A stretch of 64,000 nt of DNA from Acidobacteriota bacterium. Lineage in GTDB: Bacteria > Aquificota > Aquificia > Aquificales > Aquificaceae. A program made the position numbers and the translations under genes. The stretch covers positions 1 to 64,000 of the forward strand of contig RFFP01000013.1 of NCBI GenBank assembly GCA_003696155.1. The letters run 5' to 3'. Shown here in pieces: positions 1-11,059 of the stretch (within the stretch, counting starts at the first letter, position 1; every line of letters starts with the position of its first letter). Under the pieces are notes generated by a model, which was not told the origin of the DNA, did no database searches, and saw nothing but the letters and a program-made list of their open reading frames with translations.

Positions 1-1
1 A

Positions 2-310
2 AAGGGTCTTATAGACCCTCAGAGGGCATACGCCGCTCTTAAACCCCTTCATACTACCTTCAAAGAGCAGTTCTTCACCGAACGGCTTTACCATAGGGTG
101 CTGGCAGGGGGGTATATGCTCTATTCAAGGGTTCTTTATACGGTTGCAGAAAGGCAGTTTATAGACGGTGTGGTGAACGCAACCTACCCTGCGGTAAGGA
201 ACCTCGGTGAGGTCTTTAAGCTTGTCCAGCCCGGCAGGATAAACCTTTATGCCCTCTTTCTGTCCGTTGGTCTTTTTATTCTCTTAATACTGACCCTGCT
301 ATGGAGGTGA
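2..310 (+). CDS. nuoL: NADH-quinone oxidoreductase subunit L, C-terminal part (gene starts before window)
   Basis: Open frame from window edge, hydrophobic C-terminus, directly upstream of nuoM and nuoN. Confidence 0.8.
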   Translation, partial: KGLIDPQRAYAALKPLHTTFKEQFFTERLYHRVLAGGYMLYSRVLYTVAERQFIDGVVNATYPAVRNLGEVFKLVQPGRINLYALFLSVGLFILLILTLLWR

Positions 311-313
311 AAG

Positions 314-1789
314 ATGGAACTCCTACTTAACTTAGCCATATTCCTACCTCTTTTTTCTGCGGTGACGGTTGCACTGCTTAGGAAGGAAAAGTTTTCAAAG
401 GCCCTCTCTGTCTTTACCTCTTTTGTAGTTTTTCTTCTAGTTCTATACCTATTTTTAAACTTCCAGTGGGGCGGTGCGGAGTTTCAGTACACCACAAAGA
501 TTAACTGGATACCTCAGCTTGGCATATCTTACAGCGTGGGTTTGGACGGTATGGCCGTATCCCTTCTTCTTATGACCTCCCTTGTCTTTTTGGTAGCCTT
601 TCTCTGGTCCCTTAAGGTGGAGGACAGGCCTAACCTCTACTTTACCCTCTTCCTCCTTCTGGAGACCGCCTGTCTTGGTGTCTTCTCCGCCCTTGACTTC
701 TTCCTCTTCTACCTCTTCTGGGAGGGTATGCTCATACCCATGTACTACATCATAGGTCTGTGGGGGCATGATAGGAAGGTCTACGCTGCAAACAAGTTTT
801 TTGTTTATACCTTCTTTGGAAGCCTTTTCCTACTTCTTGGTCTTGCATCCATAATCGTATACGGCTACGTGGTTTCAGGACAGCTCTCCTTTGACTACAT
901 GTTTCATAAAAACCTCTCCTATCCCATATGGCTACAGAGCTTAGCCTTCTTACTCTTTGGTCTTGGCTTTGCTGTAAAGATTCCCATGTGGCCCGTGCAT
1001 ACGTGGCTTCCCGATGCCCACGTGGAGGCACCCACTGCAGGCTCGGTTATACTGGCTGCTGTTCTTCTAAAGATGGGCACCTATGGCTTTGTTCGCTACT
1101 CCTTGCCACTATTTCCAGAGGCAAGCCAGCAGTTTATCCCTCTTATATTCTTCCTCAGCCTTGTGGCCATAATATACACTGCCATGATGGCCATAGCCCA
1201 GACGCATATAAAGAGGCTCATAGCCTACTCCTCCATAAGCCACATGGGCATGGTAACCCTTGGTACCTTTGCCATGGATACAAACGCCCTCAACGGTGCC
1301 ATATACATGATGATAGCCCACGGACTATCTTCGGCGGCCCTTTTTATGTCCGCAGGCTTTATATACGACCGAATTCATTCCTATCATATGGATGACCTTG
1401 GAGGTCTGGCACGCTACATACCCAAGCTCTCCGTCTTCTTTATGTTAAGCGGTCTTGCTGGCATAGGTTTTCCTGGACTTGCCGGCTTTATCGGAGAGTT
1501 TCTCATACTCCTGGGCACCTACAAAAAGTTTCCCATCTGGGCTTTTATAGCTGGTGTGGGTGTGGTGCTTTCCGCAGCTTACTTCCTGTACATGTACAAG
1601 AGGGTCATATTTGAGGAGGAGAGCCTATCAGACTATAGGCTTGAAAAATGGAGGCATCTGAAGGACTTGGAATGGCATCATACCCTCTCCTTTGTTCTCA
1701 TAATAGCCTTTGCCTTCCTGATGGGTCTTTATCCATACCCCTTTGTGAAGTTGGTAGAGCAAACATCCAAATACGTGCTTGGAGGCTAA
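314..1789 (+). CDS. nuoM: NADH-quinone oxidoreductase subunit M
   Basis: Antiporter-like membrane subunit; motifs such as FWEGMLIPMYYIIGLWG, VHTWLPDAHVEAPTAGSVILAAVLLKMGTYG. Confidence 0.97.
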   Translation: MELLLNLAIFLPLFSAVTVALLRKEKFSKALSVFTSFVVFLLVLYLFLNFQWGGAEFQYTTKINWIPQLGISYSVGLDGMAVSLLLMTSLVFLVAFLWSLKVEDRPNLYFTLFLLLETACLGVFSALDFFLFYLFWEGMLIPMYYIIGLWGHDRKVYAANKFFVYTFFGSLFLLLGLASIIVYGYVVSGQLSFDYMFHKNLSYPIWLQSLAFLLFGLGFAVKIPMWPVHTWLPDAHVEAPTAGSVILAAVLLKMGTYGFVRYSLPLFPEASQQFIPLIFFLSLVAIIYTAMMAIAQTHIKRLIAYSSISHMGMVTLGTFAMDTNALNGAIYMMIAHGLSSAALFMSAGFIYDRIHSYHMDDLGGLARYIPKLSVFFMLSGLAGIGFPGLAGFIGEFLILLGTYKKFPIWAFIAGVGVVLSAAYFLYMYKRVIFEEESLSDYRLEKWRHLKDLEWHHTLSFVLIIAFAFLMGLYPYPFVKLVEQTSKYVLGG

Positions 1790-1792
1790 AAG

Positions 1793-3175
1793 GTGAACTG
1801 GAACGCCCTTCTACCTGAGATAATCCTATCCTTGGGCATTCTCGTGCTTTTTGTTTTGGAGCTCTTCTCAGAAAGGAAACACTTCAGAGTCCTTTTGCTT
1901 CTGGCTGCACTCCTTCCCATAGTGGCCCTTTTCAGCCTCTTTTTCGTCAACTTCCCAGCTAGGACCCTCTTTGACGTCTTTGAAGTGAACAGGTTAAACC
2001 TTGTGGGTAAGGGCTTTATATACTTACTAACAAGCCTATTCCTTTTCTCTCTGCAGGATTACTATGAGAAAAAGGACTCTTCCTATAACGAGCTTTCCTA
2101 CTTACCCTTACTCTCGACCCTTGGACTTTCAACCCTCCTTTCTTCTGTTAACCTCGGTCTTCTTTTCCTTTCCTTAGAGCTTTCCTCTATAACCATCTAT
2201 ATTATGATTGCCCTCCTGAGAAGAGACTATCTATCAAAAGAGGGCTCCTTTAAGTACCTTGTTATCGGTGCGGTGGGCACAGCCATGCTTGCCCTTGGTA
2301 GTGCCTTCTACTATGCGAGCACAGGCAGTATGTTTGTGGTTGGATACAGCAAGGAAAACAGCCTCTTCCTCCTTTCCCTTTTCTTCATAATGTCCGCTTT
2401 GGCTTTAAAGATATCCGCAGTCCCCTACCATTTCTGGACTCCGGACGCTTACGAAGGGGCTCCAACACCTATAACCGCATACCTTTCCACCGTTCCCAAG
2501 CTTTCCCTGTACTTTCTCCTTGTAAATTTGTTGGCGTACTTTTCACACCTAAAGCAGTGGCTCATCCTCCTTGCAGTTCTCTCCCTCCTTTCCATGTTTT
2601 ACGCAAACCTCGTGGCTTACGTACAAAGGTCCGTCAAGAGACTTCTTGCATACTCCTCCATAGCCCATGCGGGCTACTTTCTGCTTGGACTTTCTCTTTC
2701 AGACCCACAACTTCAAAGTGCCTTGCTCTTTTATGTATCCGTTTACACCCTTGCCACCCTTGGAAGCTTTACCGTGCTGACCATACTTGAAAAAAGGGAG
2801 GGTTTTAGCCACCATCTTTTGGACTACAGAGGGTTATACTCCCAACATCCCGTGCTATCCTCTCTTTTTGCCCTCTTTCTCTTTTCCACAGTAGGCATAC
2901 CACCCATGGCCCTTTTTGTGGGAAAGTTGGGTATCTTCCTAGGTTTGGTCAACTCTGGGCTCTTCCCCCTTGCCCTTGCCTTTGTAGTAGGAAGCCTCCT
3001 GTCTGTAGGTTATTATCTAAGGGTTGTAGTTGCCATGTTCCTTGAGGAGGGACAGAGGAAATTTGAGCCCGCTAAAACGTCAAGTGGTGAGGCTGTTACC
3101 CTTCTTCTTTGCTCACTCGGTGTTATCCTCTTTGGACTCTTTCCACAGCTCATATACAACCTGCTTAGCCTCTGA
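1793..3175 (+). CDS. nuoN: NADH-quinone oxidoreductase subunit N (GTG start)
   Basis: FWTPDAYEGAPTPITAYLSTVPK motif; follows nuoM. Confidence 0.95.
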   Translation: MNWNALLPEIILSLGILVLFVLELFSERKHFRVLLLLAALLPIVALFSLFFVNFPARTLFDVFEVNRLNLVGKGFIYLLTSLFLFSLQDYYEKKDSSYNELSYLPLLSTLGLSTLLSSVNLGLLFLSLELSSITIYIMIALLRRDYLSKEGSFKYLVIGAVGTAMLALGSAFYYASTGSMFVVGYSKENSLFLLSLFFIMSALALKISAVPYHFWTPDAYEGAPTPITAYLSTVPKLSLYFLLVNLLAYFSHLKQWLILLAVLSLLSMFYANLVAYVQRSVKRLLAYSSIAHAGYFLLGLSLSDPQLQSALLFYVSVYTLATLGSFTVLTILEKREGFSHHLLDYRGLYSQHPVLSSLFALFLFSTVGIPPMALFVGKLGIFLGLVNSGLFPLALAFVVGSLLSVGYYLRVVVAMFLEEGQRKFEPAKTSSGEAVTLLLCSLGVILFGLFPQLIYNLLSL

Positions 3176-3804
3176 TGCTTCTTAAGGTTCTCCCTGTGGG
3201 ACTGCTGTCGGTGAACTGCTCTCTCTTGGTGGACGAAAAGACTGGACATGCCCTTATCGTAGACCCTGGGGCTCAAGGGGATAAGATAATAGAGGAGCTG
3301 GATGGGTACAAGCCGGTGGGTATAGTGGCAACCCACGGGCACATAGACCACGTGGGACAGGTAAGAACCCTAAAGGAGAGGTTTTCAATACCCTTCTACA
3401 TGCACAGGGCTGACCTCTTCCTTCTTGACAACACTCTATGGCCGGGCTTTGAAAGGCAGATAGGGGCAAACCTGCCCTGTCCAGAGCCCGACATGTACCT
3501 CGAAGATGGCATGACGCTTTCTTTGGGAGAGCTGTCCATAGTGGTAATTCACACACCGGGACACACCCCAGGCCTTTGCTGTCTTTATGTGGAGGAGGCG
3601 AAGGTGCTTATAGCGGGAGACCTTCTCTTTAAAGGTAGCGTGGGAAGATGGGACCTACCCGGTGGAGATCTGTCCGCTCTGAAGAGTTCTCTAAATAGGA
3701 TATTTTCCGAGCTTGAGGATGATGTGCTTGTGGTATGCGGACACTACGAGGAAACAACCATAGGCCAGGAAAGGCGATGGAACCCCTACCTCAGAAGCCT
3801 ATAG
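3175..3804 (+). CDS. MBL-fold metallo-hydrolase (glyoxalase II-like)
   Basis: THGHIDHVG, HTPGHTPGLCC, GDLLF motifs. Confidence 0.9.
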   Translation: MLLKVLPVGLLSVNCSLLVDEKTGHALIVDPGAQGDKIIEELDGYKPVGIVATHGHIDHVGQVRTLKERFSIPFYMHRADLFLLDNTLWPGFERQIGANLPCPEPDMYLEDGMTLSLGELSIVVIHTPGHTPGLCCLYVEEAKVLIAGDLLFKGSVGRWDLPGGDLSALKSSLNRIFSELEDDVLVVCGHYEETTIGQERRWNPYLRSL

Positions 3805-3805
3805 T

Positions 3806-4057
3806 TTACTTTCCCTCCGCTATCCACCTGCTTACCAGCTCTATCTCCATGTCCGAGAGGTTCTTTCCCCAAGGGCAGACCTTTGCAAGCTCCATTATAC
3901 CCTGAGGGTTGCTCCTGTATTTTTGCCTTAAGTAAGATAGGGGCTTCTTTGAACCCTCAGCGTGGCATCTTTCACAGCTGTTTTGGAATATAACCTCTCC
4001 TGGCGGTTTTGCAAAGGTAAAGGTGGACATAAGAAGCAAAGCCATAAGGTACCTCAT
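3806..4057 (-). CDS. Small c-type cytochrome
   Basis: Signal peptide plus CERCH (CXXCH) heme-binding motif. Confidence 0.8.
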   Translation of the reverse strand: MRYLMALLLMSTFTFAKPPGEVIFQNSCERCHAEGSKKPLSYLRQKYRSNPQGIMELAKVCPWGKNLSDMEIELVSRWIAEGK

Positions 4058-4088
4058 GCTTTTACCTCCAACTCATATAATATCCTCT

Positions 4089-4697
4089 ATGCTGAAGGTT
4101 GCACTGACGGGAAACATGTGTTCGGGCAAATCAACGGTGGGGAGGATGCTAAGGGAGCTGGGCGTTTACCTATTTGATGCGGACAGCATAATAAGGGGCT
4201 TCTACGAAGAGAGGGGGGATGTTTACAGAGCTGTGGTTGAAGCCTTTGGAATTGGGATTTTAGACCCTTCGGGTGGGATTGATAGGAAGAGGCTAGCGGA
4301 TATGGTCTTTAGCAACCCAGGAAAGCTTGCCGTACTTGAAAGCATAACCCACCAAGCCCTATACAAAAGATTAGAGGGGGAGTTTAAAGGACTGCTAGAG
4401 GGTTCGGTGGCTGTGGTTGAGGCTAGCCTCCTCATAGAGAAGGGAACCTATAGAAACTACCACGTGATCCTTCTGGTTTACGCACCCTATGAAGTATGCA
4501 AGAAAAGGGCCCTTCTTTCTGGATACAGTGAGGAGGACTTTGAAAGGAGGTGGAGACTCCAAATGCCCCCAGAAGAAAAGCTAAGGTACGCCCACTTTAT
4601 AATAGATAACACAGGAACGGTGGAGAGATTAAGGGAGAGGGTCTTTGAGGTTTACAGAGTTCTGAAGAATTGGAGTGAGCATGGAAGAAACCATTGA
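4089..4697 (+). CDS. coaE: Dephospho-CoA kinase
   Basis: MLKVALTGNMCSGKSTV P-loop, LFDADSI; ATG at 4089 preferred over ORF-track start. Confidence 0.92.
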   Translation: MLKVALTGNMCSGKSTVGRMLRELGVYLFDADSIIRGFYEERGDVYRAVVEAFGIGILDPSGGIDRKRLADMVFSNPGKLAVLESITHQALYKRLEGEFKGLLEGSVAVVEASLLIEKGTYRNYHVILLVYAPYEVCKKRALLSGYSEEDFERRWRLQMPPEEKLRYAHFIIDNTGTVERLRERVFEVYRVLKNWSEHGRNH

Positions 4698-6543
4698 AAG
4701 GCTCAAAAGGAAGCTTGTTGAGGCTAAAGAAACCATAAGGATAGCCTCCCCATGGGTAGATGCTTGGGTACTTGAGGAGCTCCTCAAGCTTGTAGATAAG
4801 GAGGTCAAGGTAGAGGTTATACTCAGAGCAGGGGAAAGAAAGGACCTTGATATAAGCGGTGAGGACTCCTTTAGAGTTCTAAGAAAGTACGGAGCGGAGC
4901 TCTACCTTAACCCCAGGCTGCATGCCAAGATGGTCATAGTAGATGCGGACTTTGCCCTTGTGGGTTCTGCAAACCTAACGAGGCGTGGTATGATGGAAGA
5001 TGGAAACCTAGAGTCAGTCCTATTTATTGAGGATAGGGAGAGGATAAGGGAGCTCATAGAACTCTTTGAAAGCTATAAGGAGGTTTCTTACAGGATATCC
5101 AAGGATGCTGTGGCTGTGGTGATAGCCCTCAGCTCTTCCCTTGAGGTGGAGGTGCTACTTCTTGAGGACATAAAGGAGCAATCCTTTTTAAAGGCTGAGT
5201 TGGGGGACAGTATTCTTCTATGTAAACTTCTGAGGGTTTACACAGGTGAGTTTGAAAGAGAGCTATTAAGGGACATGGAGGAAGAGCCTTACTGGCTCTT
5301 ATCATACCTGATAACTGTAAGAAAGTCCACAAATAGGTTCGGAAAACTGAAGCTTCTTCTCCAGTACGGGAGGCCAAGCGGTGAAAAGGAGGGCTATTTT
5401 AGCACACCCCTTAAAAATCTCCATGTTGGGCAGTTGCTCTTTCAGGTAGGGGAGGACGATGTGGAACTTGAAAAGATAATGAAAACTAACCTCTCGGGTT
5501 ACGCCATGGATGTGCCTGTGAGGGTGGGAAACCTACTTGGTAAACCCGTAAAGGTTTACGTGGACCTTATGAAGATAGCAAACATGCATATGGCAGTCTT
5601 GGGAACAACTGGCTCGGGAAAGACTACCTTCGTCAGAAGGCTTCTGGAAAACATGCCTTCGGGGCTCTCCAAGGTCTTTATCTTTGACCTCTTCGGTGAA
5701 TACAAGAAAAAGCTCAAGATAGACGAGGAAAGACTACACCATGTAGAGGTTCCCCATACGCTCCTTCCCCTGAGTTCGGAGGACGTCAGGGAGCTTTTCA
5801 GAGATTATGGCCTTTCTCTCCACGAAAGGGGCGAGCAGGAAAGGGAATTTTTGGCAAGTATAAGGAGGCATCTAAAGCCAGACCTCAGGCTCTGTTCTTA
5901 CAAGGAGAGGGGCTTGGAAGATATACTGAAGGGGTCTGCAAAAGGAGAGCTCAGGGAAGAGGTGGAAGACCTGCTCCTTATGCTTTCTAGGGATTATGGT
6001 GAGGACTCACTTAAAAATCAGCCGGAGGTCTTTCGGCTCCTTCAAGAGGCCTTGGTCTCCCATAGAGACCTGGTCATACTTGACCTTAGGGAGCTTCTAA
6101 ACCCTATAACCCGTCTCAACCTTGTGGGGCTTCTTCTCAAGGAAATTCTTTACCTATCTAGAGAAGGTCAGGAAAGAAGGTTTGTAGTGCTTGAAGAAGC
6201 TCAAAACTTTGTGCCCGAGAGGGGGGTCTTAGACGTGCCAGCTGGCAGGGAAAACCTCGCGGCGGTCATGACCAAGAGGATAGTTTTAGAGGGGAGAAAG
6301 CTCGGTCTTGGTCTTGTGGCAGTTTCCCAAAGGCCAGCAAACATAAGCAAGTACGTGCTATCTCAGTTAAACACTCAGGCTGTCTTCAGGTTAATAACCC
6401 AGAATGACATAGATGCGGTCTCTCAGTTCTTTGAATACCCTTATGAAGACCAGATAAGGCTACTACCCTCTCTAAAGCCAGGAAATCTCTTCCTTAGTGG
6501 GATAGGAGTGCCCTTTAGCATGCTCCTTGAAATAGAGCTCTAA
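4681..6543 (+). CDS. Fusion of phospholipase-D-like (HKD) domain and HerA/FtsK-type ATPase
   Basis: N-terminal [21 protein letters not shown] (HxKx4Dx6GSxN); Walker [10 protein letters not shown]; Walker [41 protein letters not shown]. Confidence 0.88.
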   Translation: MEETIERLKRKLVEAKETIRIASPWVDAWVLEELLKLVDKEVKVEVILRAGERKDLDISGEDSFRVLRKYGAELYLNPRLHAKMVIVDADFALVGSANLTRRGMMEDGNLESVLFIEDRERIRELIELFESYKEVSYRISKDAVAVVIALSSSLEVEVLLLEDIKEQSFLKAELGDSILLCKLLRVYTGEFERELLRDMEEEPYWLLSYLITVRKSTNRFGKLKLLLQYGRPSGEKEGYFSTPLKNLHVGQLLFQVGEDDVELEKIMKTNLSGYAMDVPVRVGNLLGKPVKVYVDLMKIANMHMAVLGTTGSGKTTFVRRLLENMPSGLSKVFIFDLFGEYKKKLKIDEERLHHVEVPHTLLPLSSEDVRELFRDYGLSLHERGEQEREFLASIRRHLKPDLRLCSYKERGLEDILKGSAKGELREEVEDLLLMLSRDYGEDSLKNQPEVFRLLQEALVSHRDLVILDLRELLNPITRLNLVGLLLKEILYLSREGQERRFVVLEEAQNFVPERGVLDVPAGRENLAAVMTKRIVLEGRKLGLGLVAVSQRPANISKYVLSQLNTQAVFRLITQNDIDAVSQFFEYPYEDQIRLLPSLKPGNLFLSGIGVPFSMLLEIEL

Positions 6544-6983
6544 AGCTCCCTGCTGTCCAAGACTATGGTAACAGGCCCCCAGTTTACTATATGCACCTCC
6601 ATCATGGCACCAAATACACCGCATTGGGTGGGTACTAGCTCGGAAAGTCTATCAATGAAAAGATAGTAAAGCTCTTTAGCTCTCTCTGGTCTTTCTGCTT
6701 CCTCAAAGCTCGGCCTCCTTCCCTTCTTGAGGTTTGCGTAAAGGGTAAACTGAGAAACCACCAAGGCTGAACCCTTTACATCCATAAGGGAGAGGTTGAA
6801 CTTGCCTGAGCTGTCTTCAAATATACGCAGGTTCACTATCTTATCCAAAAGCTTCTCCACATCCTTTAAAGTGTCTCCCACTCCGACCCCCAGAAGTACG
6901 TTTAAACCCATACCTATACTTGCCACAACCTCACCCTCAACCAGGACCTTTGATTCTTTCACCCTTTGCACAACCGCACGCAT
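6540..6983 (-). CDS. dtd: D-aminoacyl-tRNA deacylase
   Basis: [13 protein letters not shown] start, [44 protein letters not shown]. Confidence 0.95.
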   Translation of the reverse strand: MRAVVQRVKESKVLVEGEVVASIGMGLNVLLGVGVGDTLKDVEKLLDKIVNLRIFEDSSGKFNLSLMDVKGSALVVSQFTLYANLKKGRRPSFEEAERPERAKELYYLFIDRLSELVPTQCGVFGAMMEVHIVNWGPVTIVLDSREL

Positions 6984-7029
6984 GGAGTAAAATTTTAAAG
7001 CAGTATAATATCCAAGGAAGGAGGGTAAA

Positions 7030-8124
7030 ATGAAAAGAGGAGTCCTTCTTATACTCTTATCCGGGCTTGCCTTCTCACAAAACACCGTAGAACTCAGGCT
7101 ATTGGATGGTATGAACGAGGCTCAAAGGTTAATAGAATCTGCACACAAGAAGGAAGCGGACAAGAGAAGCCCCTATCACTTTGAAAAGGCCAGGGCATAC
7201 AGGGATATAGCCTATAACCTTGCCTCAGACCTTGATGAGGTTGGCTCGAGGGTTTTTCTGTTAAAGAGCTTTGGCTCTTCGTCAAAGGCCTCTGCTGGAC
7301 ACAAGGAACTGGACTCAATTGACCTTATATCCTTGGAAAAACCCAAAAGGGCTCAGCCATACAGAGATGAGCTTTACGGTGAGTTTTATTACGCGGAAGA
7401 GGAAGAGAAACCAAGATTTAACGAAGATTATCTAAGGAGCTTCGGCGTTGATATAAAAAGCCTAAATTCTCTTGTTACATATCTGAGGGAAGATAAGGGA
7501 CTGAGCTGTGCACCCTTAGAGCTTGCAAAAGTGGAGGCATATTACGATGGTATGGCCTATGAGGTTTCCAAACAAACCCCTAAAGCGAACACCTTGGTCT
7601 CTTTCTACAACAGAGCTTACGCAGAGGGTATAAGGGCCAAGGAGAAGATAAAGGTGGCTAAGGAGGTAGGTCTGGAATGTTACACTGGAAAACCCTTTGT
7701 ACCAGAGTTAGAGCTTGCGAGGGTAGAGGAACCTAAACCTCCTAAGATAGAAGCTCCGAAGGCTCAAGAAGAACCTTTGACAGTAACTGCTAGGGTACAC
7801 TTTGACTTTGATAAGTACAACATAAAGAGGGAGTATCTGCCACTGCTCAATGAGGTGTTAAGGGTGCTCAAGGAAAACCCCAATGTGAGGGTAAGAATAG
7901 AGGGCTATACCGATAACATAGGGACAAAAGTCTACAATGACAAGCTTGCCCTTAGGAGGGCTCAAGAGGTAAAGAGCTACCTCGTTAAGGCTGGAGTTCC
8001 AGAGGATAGGATAGACGTAGTCGGCTTTGGGAAGGAAAGATACATAGCGGACAACACCACACCTATAGGCAGGTTTACCAACAGAAGGGCGGAGTTCATA
8101 GTTATAAAGGTGCCGGTTCAATAA
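7030..8124 (+). CDS. OmpA-family peptidoglycan-binding outer membrane protein
   Basis: Signal peptide; C-terminal [11 protein letters not shown]...[30 protein letters not shown]...NRRAEFIV. Confidence 0.92.
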   Translation: MKRGVLLILLSGLAFSQNTVELRLLDGMNEAQRLIESAHKKEADKRSPYHFEKARAYRDIAYNLASDLDEVGSRVFLLKSFGSSSKASAGHKELDSIDLISLEKPKRAQPYRDELYGEFYYAEEEEKPRFNEDYLRSFGVDIKSLNSLVTYLREDKGLSCAPLELAKVEAYYDGMAYEVSKQTPKANTLVSFYNRAYAEGIRAKEKIKVAKEVGLECYTGKPFVPELELARVEEPKPPKIEAPKAQEEPLTVTARVHFDFDKYNIKREYLPLLNEVLRVLKENPNVRVRIEGYTDNIGTKVYNDKLALRRAQEVKSYLVKAGVPEDRIDVVGFGKERYIADNTTPIGRFTNRRAEFIVIKVPVQ

Positions 8125-9599
8125 AGACAGACTCCAAAGGTGGAAAAGTCCCTTCCTCTTTTTGCATTGAGCAGAAACTTAAAGAGTCTAGACTCGGAGC
8201 CTGTGTACAGTTTAAAGGTCTTGATGGCATTGCAATCTTGGAAGGACCCTTCTTTGAACACCACAAGAGAGTTCCTCTCTGGATTCTTATTCCTTATAAT
8301 CTTCCTATCGGCGTAGAAGGGTAGGCTATGGTGAAAATGCCCTACCTGGTATGTGGGTATTTCTCCCTTTGGGTCCAGTTCTTTTAAGAAGGTCCCAAGC
8401 TCTGCCACACCCCTGTGTCCTTCAAGATATCCCAAAACTCCCAGCTTTATAAAAAGAACAAGGGAAAGACCACCGACCGCTGGCGAAAGCCTATAATCCT
8501 TGATATAGTAGAGGAATGGCAAAAGGGCAAGAAGGGCTAGGTAAGGCGGCAGCTCAAAGAAGAAGGTACCAAGGAGTATGGTAATACCTACAAGAAAGGA
8601 TAGGGCAAAGCTTATGTACTTCTTTAACCTATCCCAATCCTGCGAAAGAACAAAGGAGGAGATTATAATTGCTAGGGCTGGAAAGGCAGGAAGAACATAA
8701 AGGGATATTTTCTGACTTATAAGGCTAAAAAGGAGGAAGATAAAAGAGAACCACACTAGAAAGAAGGAATGCTCTCTCCTTAGCTTTATCATCACCCAAA
8801 GGATGGCCGGAAGAAAGAAGAGGGAGTAAGGCAAAAAGCTCACGTTCAGGTCAAGAAGGTAGAAATAAAAGGGCTCATCTCCCGCATAAATCCTTTTTAT
8901 ATTCTCCCTGTAGAAAACCTCAAGGAAAAGCTCCCTGTTGTTTATAAGCTGGTAAGCGTGCCACCACATACCAAGAAGGAGTGCAAGAATGCTAAGAATA
9001 TAGTACCTAAGTCTCAGCAGCTCCCTTGGGTCAGTCAAAAGCAGATAAAAAAACACTACACCGGCAGGTATGACAAAGCCAGCTGGGCCTTTTACCAATA
9101 TAGCAAGGGAGGAGCTCAGGAAAGCAAAGATAAGAAAAATAATCTTCCTCCTTCCATGGTAAAGTATCCACAGATACAAGCTTAGGGTTATGAAAAAGGT
9201 AAAGGGTACCTCTGGAGAAGCATAGTTAGAATTGGCAAAGAACTGAAGTGAAAGGGTAAGAACCAAAAAGCTGAGGAGGGCTACTCTCTTATCGCCCAAA
9301 ACCTCCTTAGCCATCAGGTAAGCTATAAGGCCCGTGCCCAGCCCAAGAAGTGCATGCATAAACCTTAGGCCCCACTCGTTCACACCAAAAAGGTGATATC
9401 CAAAGGCCACAAGCCAGTAGGTCATGGGCGGTTTATTAAGCCTTATCTCACCGTTGTAATAAGGTGTTATGTAGTTGCCCGTCCTTATCATGGTGCTTGC
9501 TGCTTCTGCGTAGAAAGCCTCGTTTGGAGCCCAAACCTTTGGAACTCCGAGCTCAAGAAAGTATAGAAGAGGCACAAGCATTGCTATGAGGTAGAGCAT
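8118..9599 (-). CDS. GT39/ArnT-like membrane glycosyltransferase
   Basis: Multi-TM; NEAFYAEAASTMIRTGNYITPYYNGEIRLNKPPMTYWLVA. Confidence 0.87.
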   Translation of the reverse strand: MLYLIAMLVPLLYFLELGVPKVWAPNEAFYAEAASTMIRTGNYITPYYNGEIRLNKPPMTYWLVAFGYHLFGVNEWGLRFMHALLGLGTGLIAYLMAKEVLGDKRVALLSFLVLTLSLQFFANSNYASPEVPFTFFITLSLYLWILYHGRRKIIFLIFAFLSSSLAILVKGPAGFVIPAGVVFFYLLLTDPRELLRLRYYILSILALLLGMWWHAYQLINNRELFLEVFYRENIKRIYAGDEPFYFYLLDLNVSFLPYSLFFLPAILWVMIKLRREHSFFLVWFSFIFLLFSLISQKISLYVLPAFPALAIIISSFVLSQDWDRLKKYISFALSFLVGITILLGTFFFELPPYLALLALLPFLYYIKDYRLSPAVGGLSLVLFIKLGVLGYLEGHRGVAELGTFLKELDPKGEIPTYQVGHFHHSLPFYADRKIIRNKNPERNSLVVFKEGSFQDCNAIKTFKLYTGSESRLFKFLLNAKRGRDFSTFGVCLY

Positions 9600-9613
9600 G
9601 CTAAAATTATAAA

Positions 9614-10483
9614 ATGCCCAAAAACATATCCTTCATGAGTTTCAGATATTATGCCTACGGATTATCTTTTCTTTTCCTGCTACTTAGCTTAATCTCTCTG
9701 GGTTATAGGGGTCTAAACCTTGGATTGGACTTTACGGGGGGTAGCGTCCTTGAGCTTAAGTTTAAAAAAGGGGTTGGCACAGGAGATGTAAGGAAAGCTC
9801 TTGAAAAGGCTGGTTACTCCCACTTTCAAGTTCAGGATACTGCCCAGGGCACCGTCATCATAAAGCTGAGGGTTGACCAGCCAAAGGAAAGAGCCCTCTC
9901 TGAACTCCAAAGCCTCTCCCCCTATGAGCTTATAAGGTCGGAAACCATAGGCGGTATAATAACCTCAGAGCTACGCCAGAAAGCCATCTGGGCTATGCTC
10001 GTTGCCATAGGTGGTATCCTCCTGTACCTTGGCTACAGGTTCGAACCCGTATGGGCTTTAGGTGCCATATTGGCACTTACCCATGACGTGCTTATAGTGG
10101 TGGGTGCCTACTCTGTAACCCAGAGGGAGGTGAATTTGGATGTGGTGGCTGCCCTCCTTATAGTGGCCGGTTATTCTGTATCCGACACCGTTGTGGTCTT
10201 TGACAGGATAAGGGAAAACCTTCGCATAAGAAAGGGGACCTCCTTAATAGAGCTCATAGACCTTTCCATAAACCAGACCCTTGCAAGAACCCTCATGACG
10301 TCCCTTACCACTTTTGTCGTGTCCCTTGCCCTCTTTATATTTGGTGGTCCCGCTCTATCCAACATAATGTTTGCCTTCGTCGTAGGCGTTGTGGTGGGAA
10401 CACTCTCCTCCATATTCGTAGCCAGCGCCCTCATGTACGATATAAAGAGCAGGATGGGTCCCCAAATGAGCGGTAGTGTATAA
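9614..10483 (+). CDS. secF: Protein translocase subunit SecF
   Basis: [48 protein letters not shown]. Confidence 0.97.
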   Translation: MPKNISFMSFRYYAYGLSFLFLLLSLISLGYRGLNLGLDFTGGSVLELKFKKGVGTGDVRKALEKAGYSHFQVQDTAQGTVIIKLRVDQPKERALSELQSLSPYELIRSETIGGIITSELRQKAIWAMLVAIGGILLYLGYRFEPVWALGAILALTHDVLIVVGAYSVTQREVNLDVVAALLIVAGYSVSDTVVVFDRIRENLRIRKGTSLIELIDLSINQTLARTLMTSLTTFVVSLALFIFGGPALSNIMFAFVVGVVVGTLSSIFVASALMYDIKSRMGPQMSGSV

Positions 10484-10492
10484 TCTTAGAGG

Positions 10493-11059
10493 ATGGTAGA
10501 GGTCTTTTTAAGGGTGGGCGTTCTTTTACTGGGCATTCTCCTTTTGGCGGGCGCCTTTATAGGTTTTGAACATTACAGGGAAAAAAGACTTCAAGAGCAA
10601 TCTTACAGGGAATACGAAATAAGGAAGCTCCTTCAGGCTGGCAACTATGAAAAGGTCTTAGAGCTCACAAGAAACTTCCCCTCTGGCTCCTTTAAGCCCC
10701 TCGCCCTTTCCTACGAGCTGATGCTTGCCCAGGAGAGTATGGGTAAGGTGGACGAGGGTAAGGTTCTTAAAGAGATTATAGACGGTCTTAAAGATGATAG
10801 TCTGAAGAGTCTTTACTTGGAGAGATACGCCTACCATTTACTGTCTCAGGGTAAAACGCGGGAGGCTCTCAAGGTTTTGGAGGGCATAAAAAAGGAGGAT
10901 TTTAACTACGCCAGCGCTCTCCTTTTGAAAGGACAGATACTTCAGAAGGAAGGGAAAGTTCAGGAGGCGAGGGCTCTATACTTGGAAGTGCAGAAGCTAC
11001 AAGAGGATAGGTACATGGCAAACCTTGCGGAAGCTCTTGCTTTAGGAATTGGCAGATGA
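10493..11059 (+). CDS. TPR/YfgM-like membrane-anchored protein
   Basis: N-terminal TM followed by helical repeat region. Confidence 0.6.
   Translation: MVEVFLRVGVLLLGILLLAGAFIGFEHYREKRLQEQSYREYEIRKLLQAGNYEKVLELTRNFPSGSFKPLALSYELMLAQESMGKVDEGKVLKEIIDGLKDDSLKSLYLERYAYHLLSQGKTREALKVLEGIKKEDFNYASALLLKGQILQKEGKVQEARALYLEVQKLQEDRYMANLAEALALGIGR

Noticed and set aside
455-1395. ORFs 455-769(-), 750-1031(-), 928-1395(+), 1109-1321(-)
   Set aside because: Shadow frames inside nuoM with low-complexity, implausible translations
9614-10483. secF without adjacent secD as a novel arrangement
   Set aside because: Separation of secD and secF is, to my knowledge, known in Aquifex-type genomes; not obviously novel
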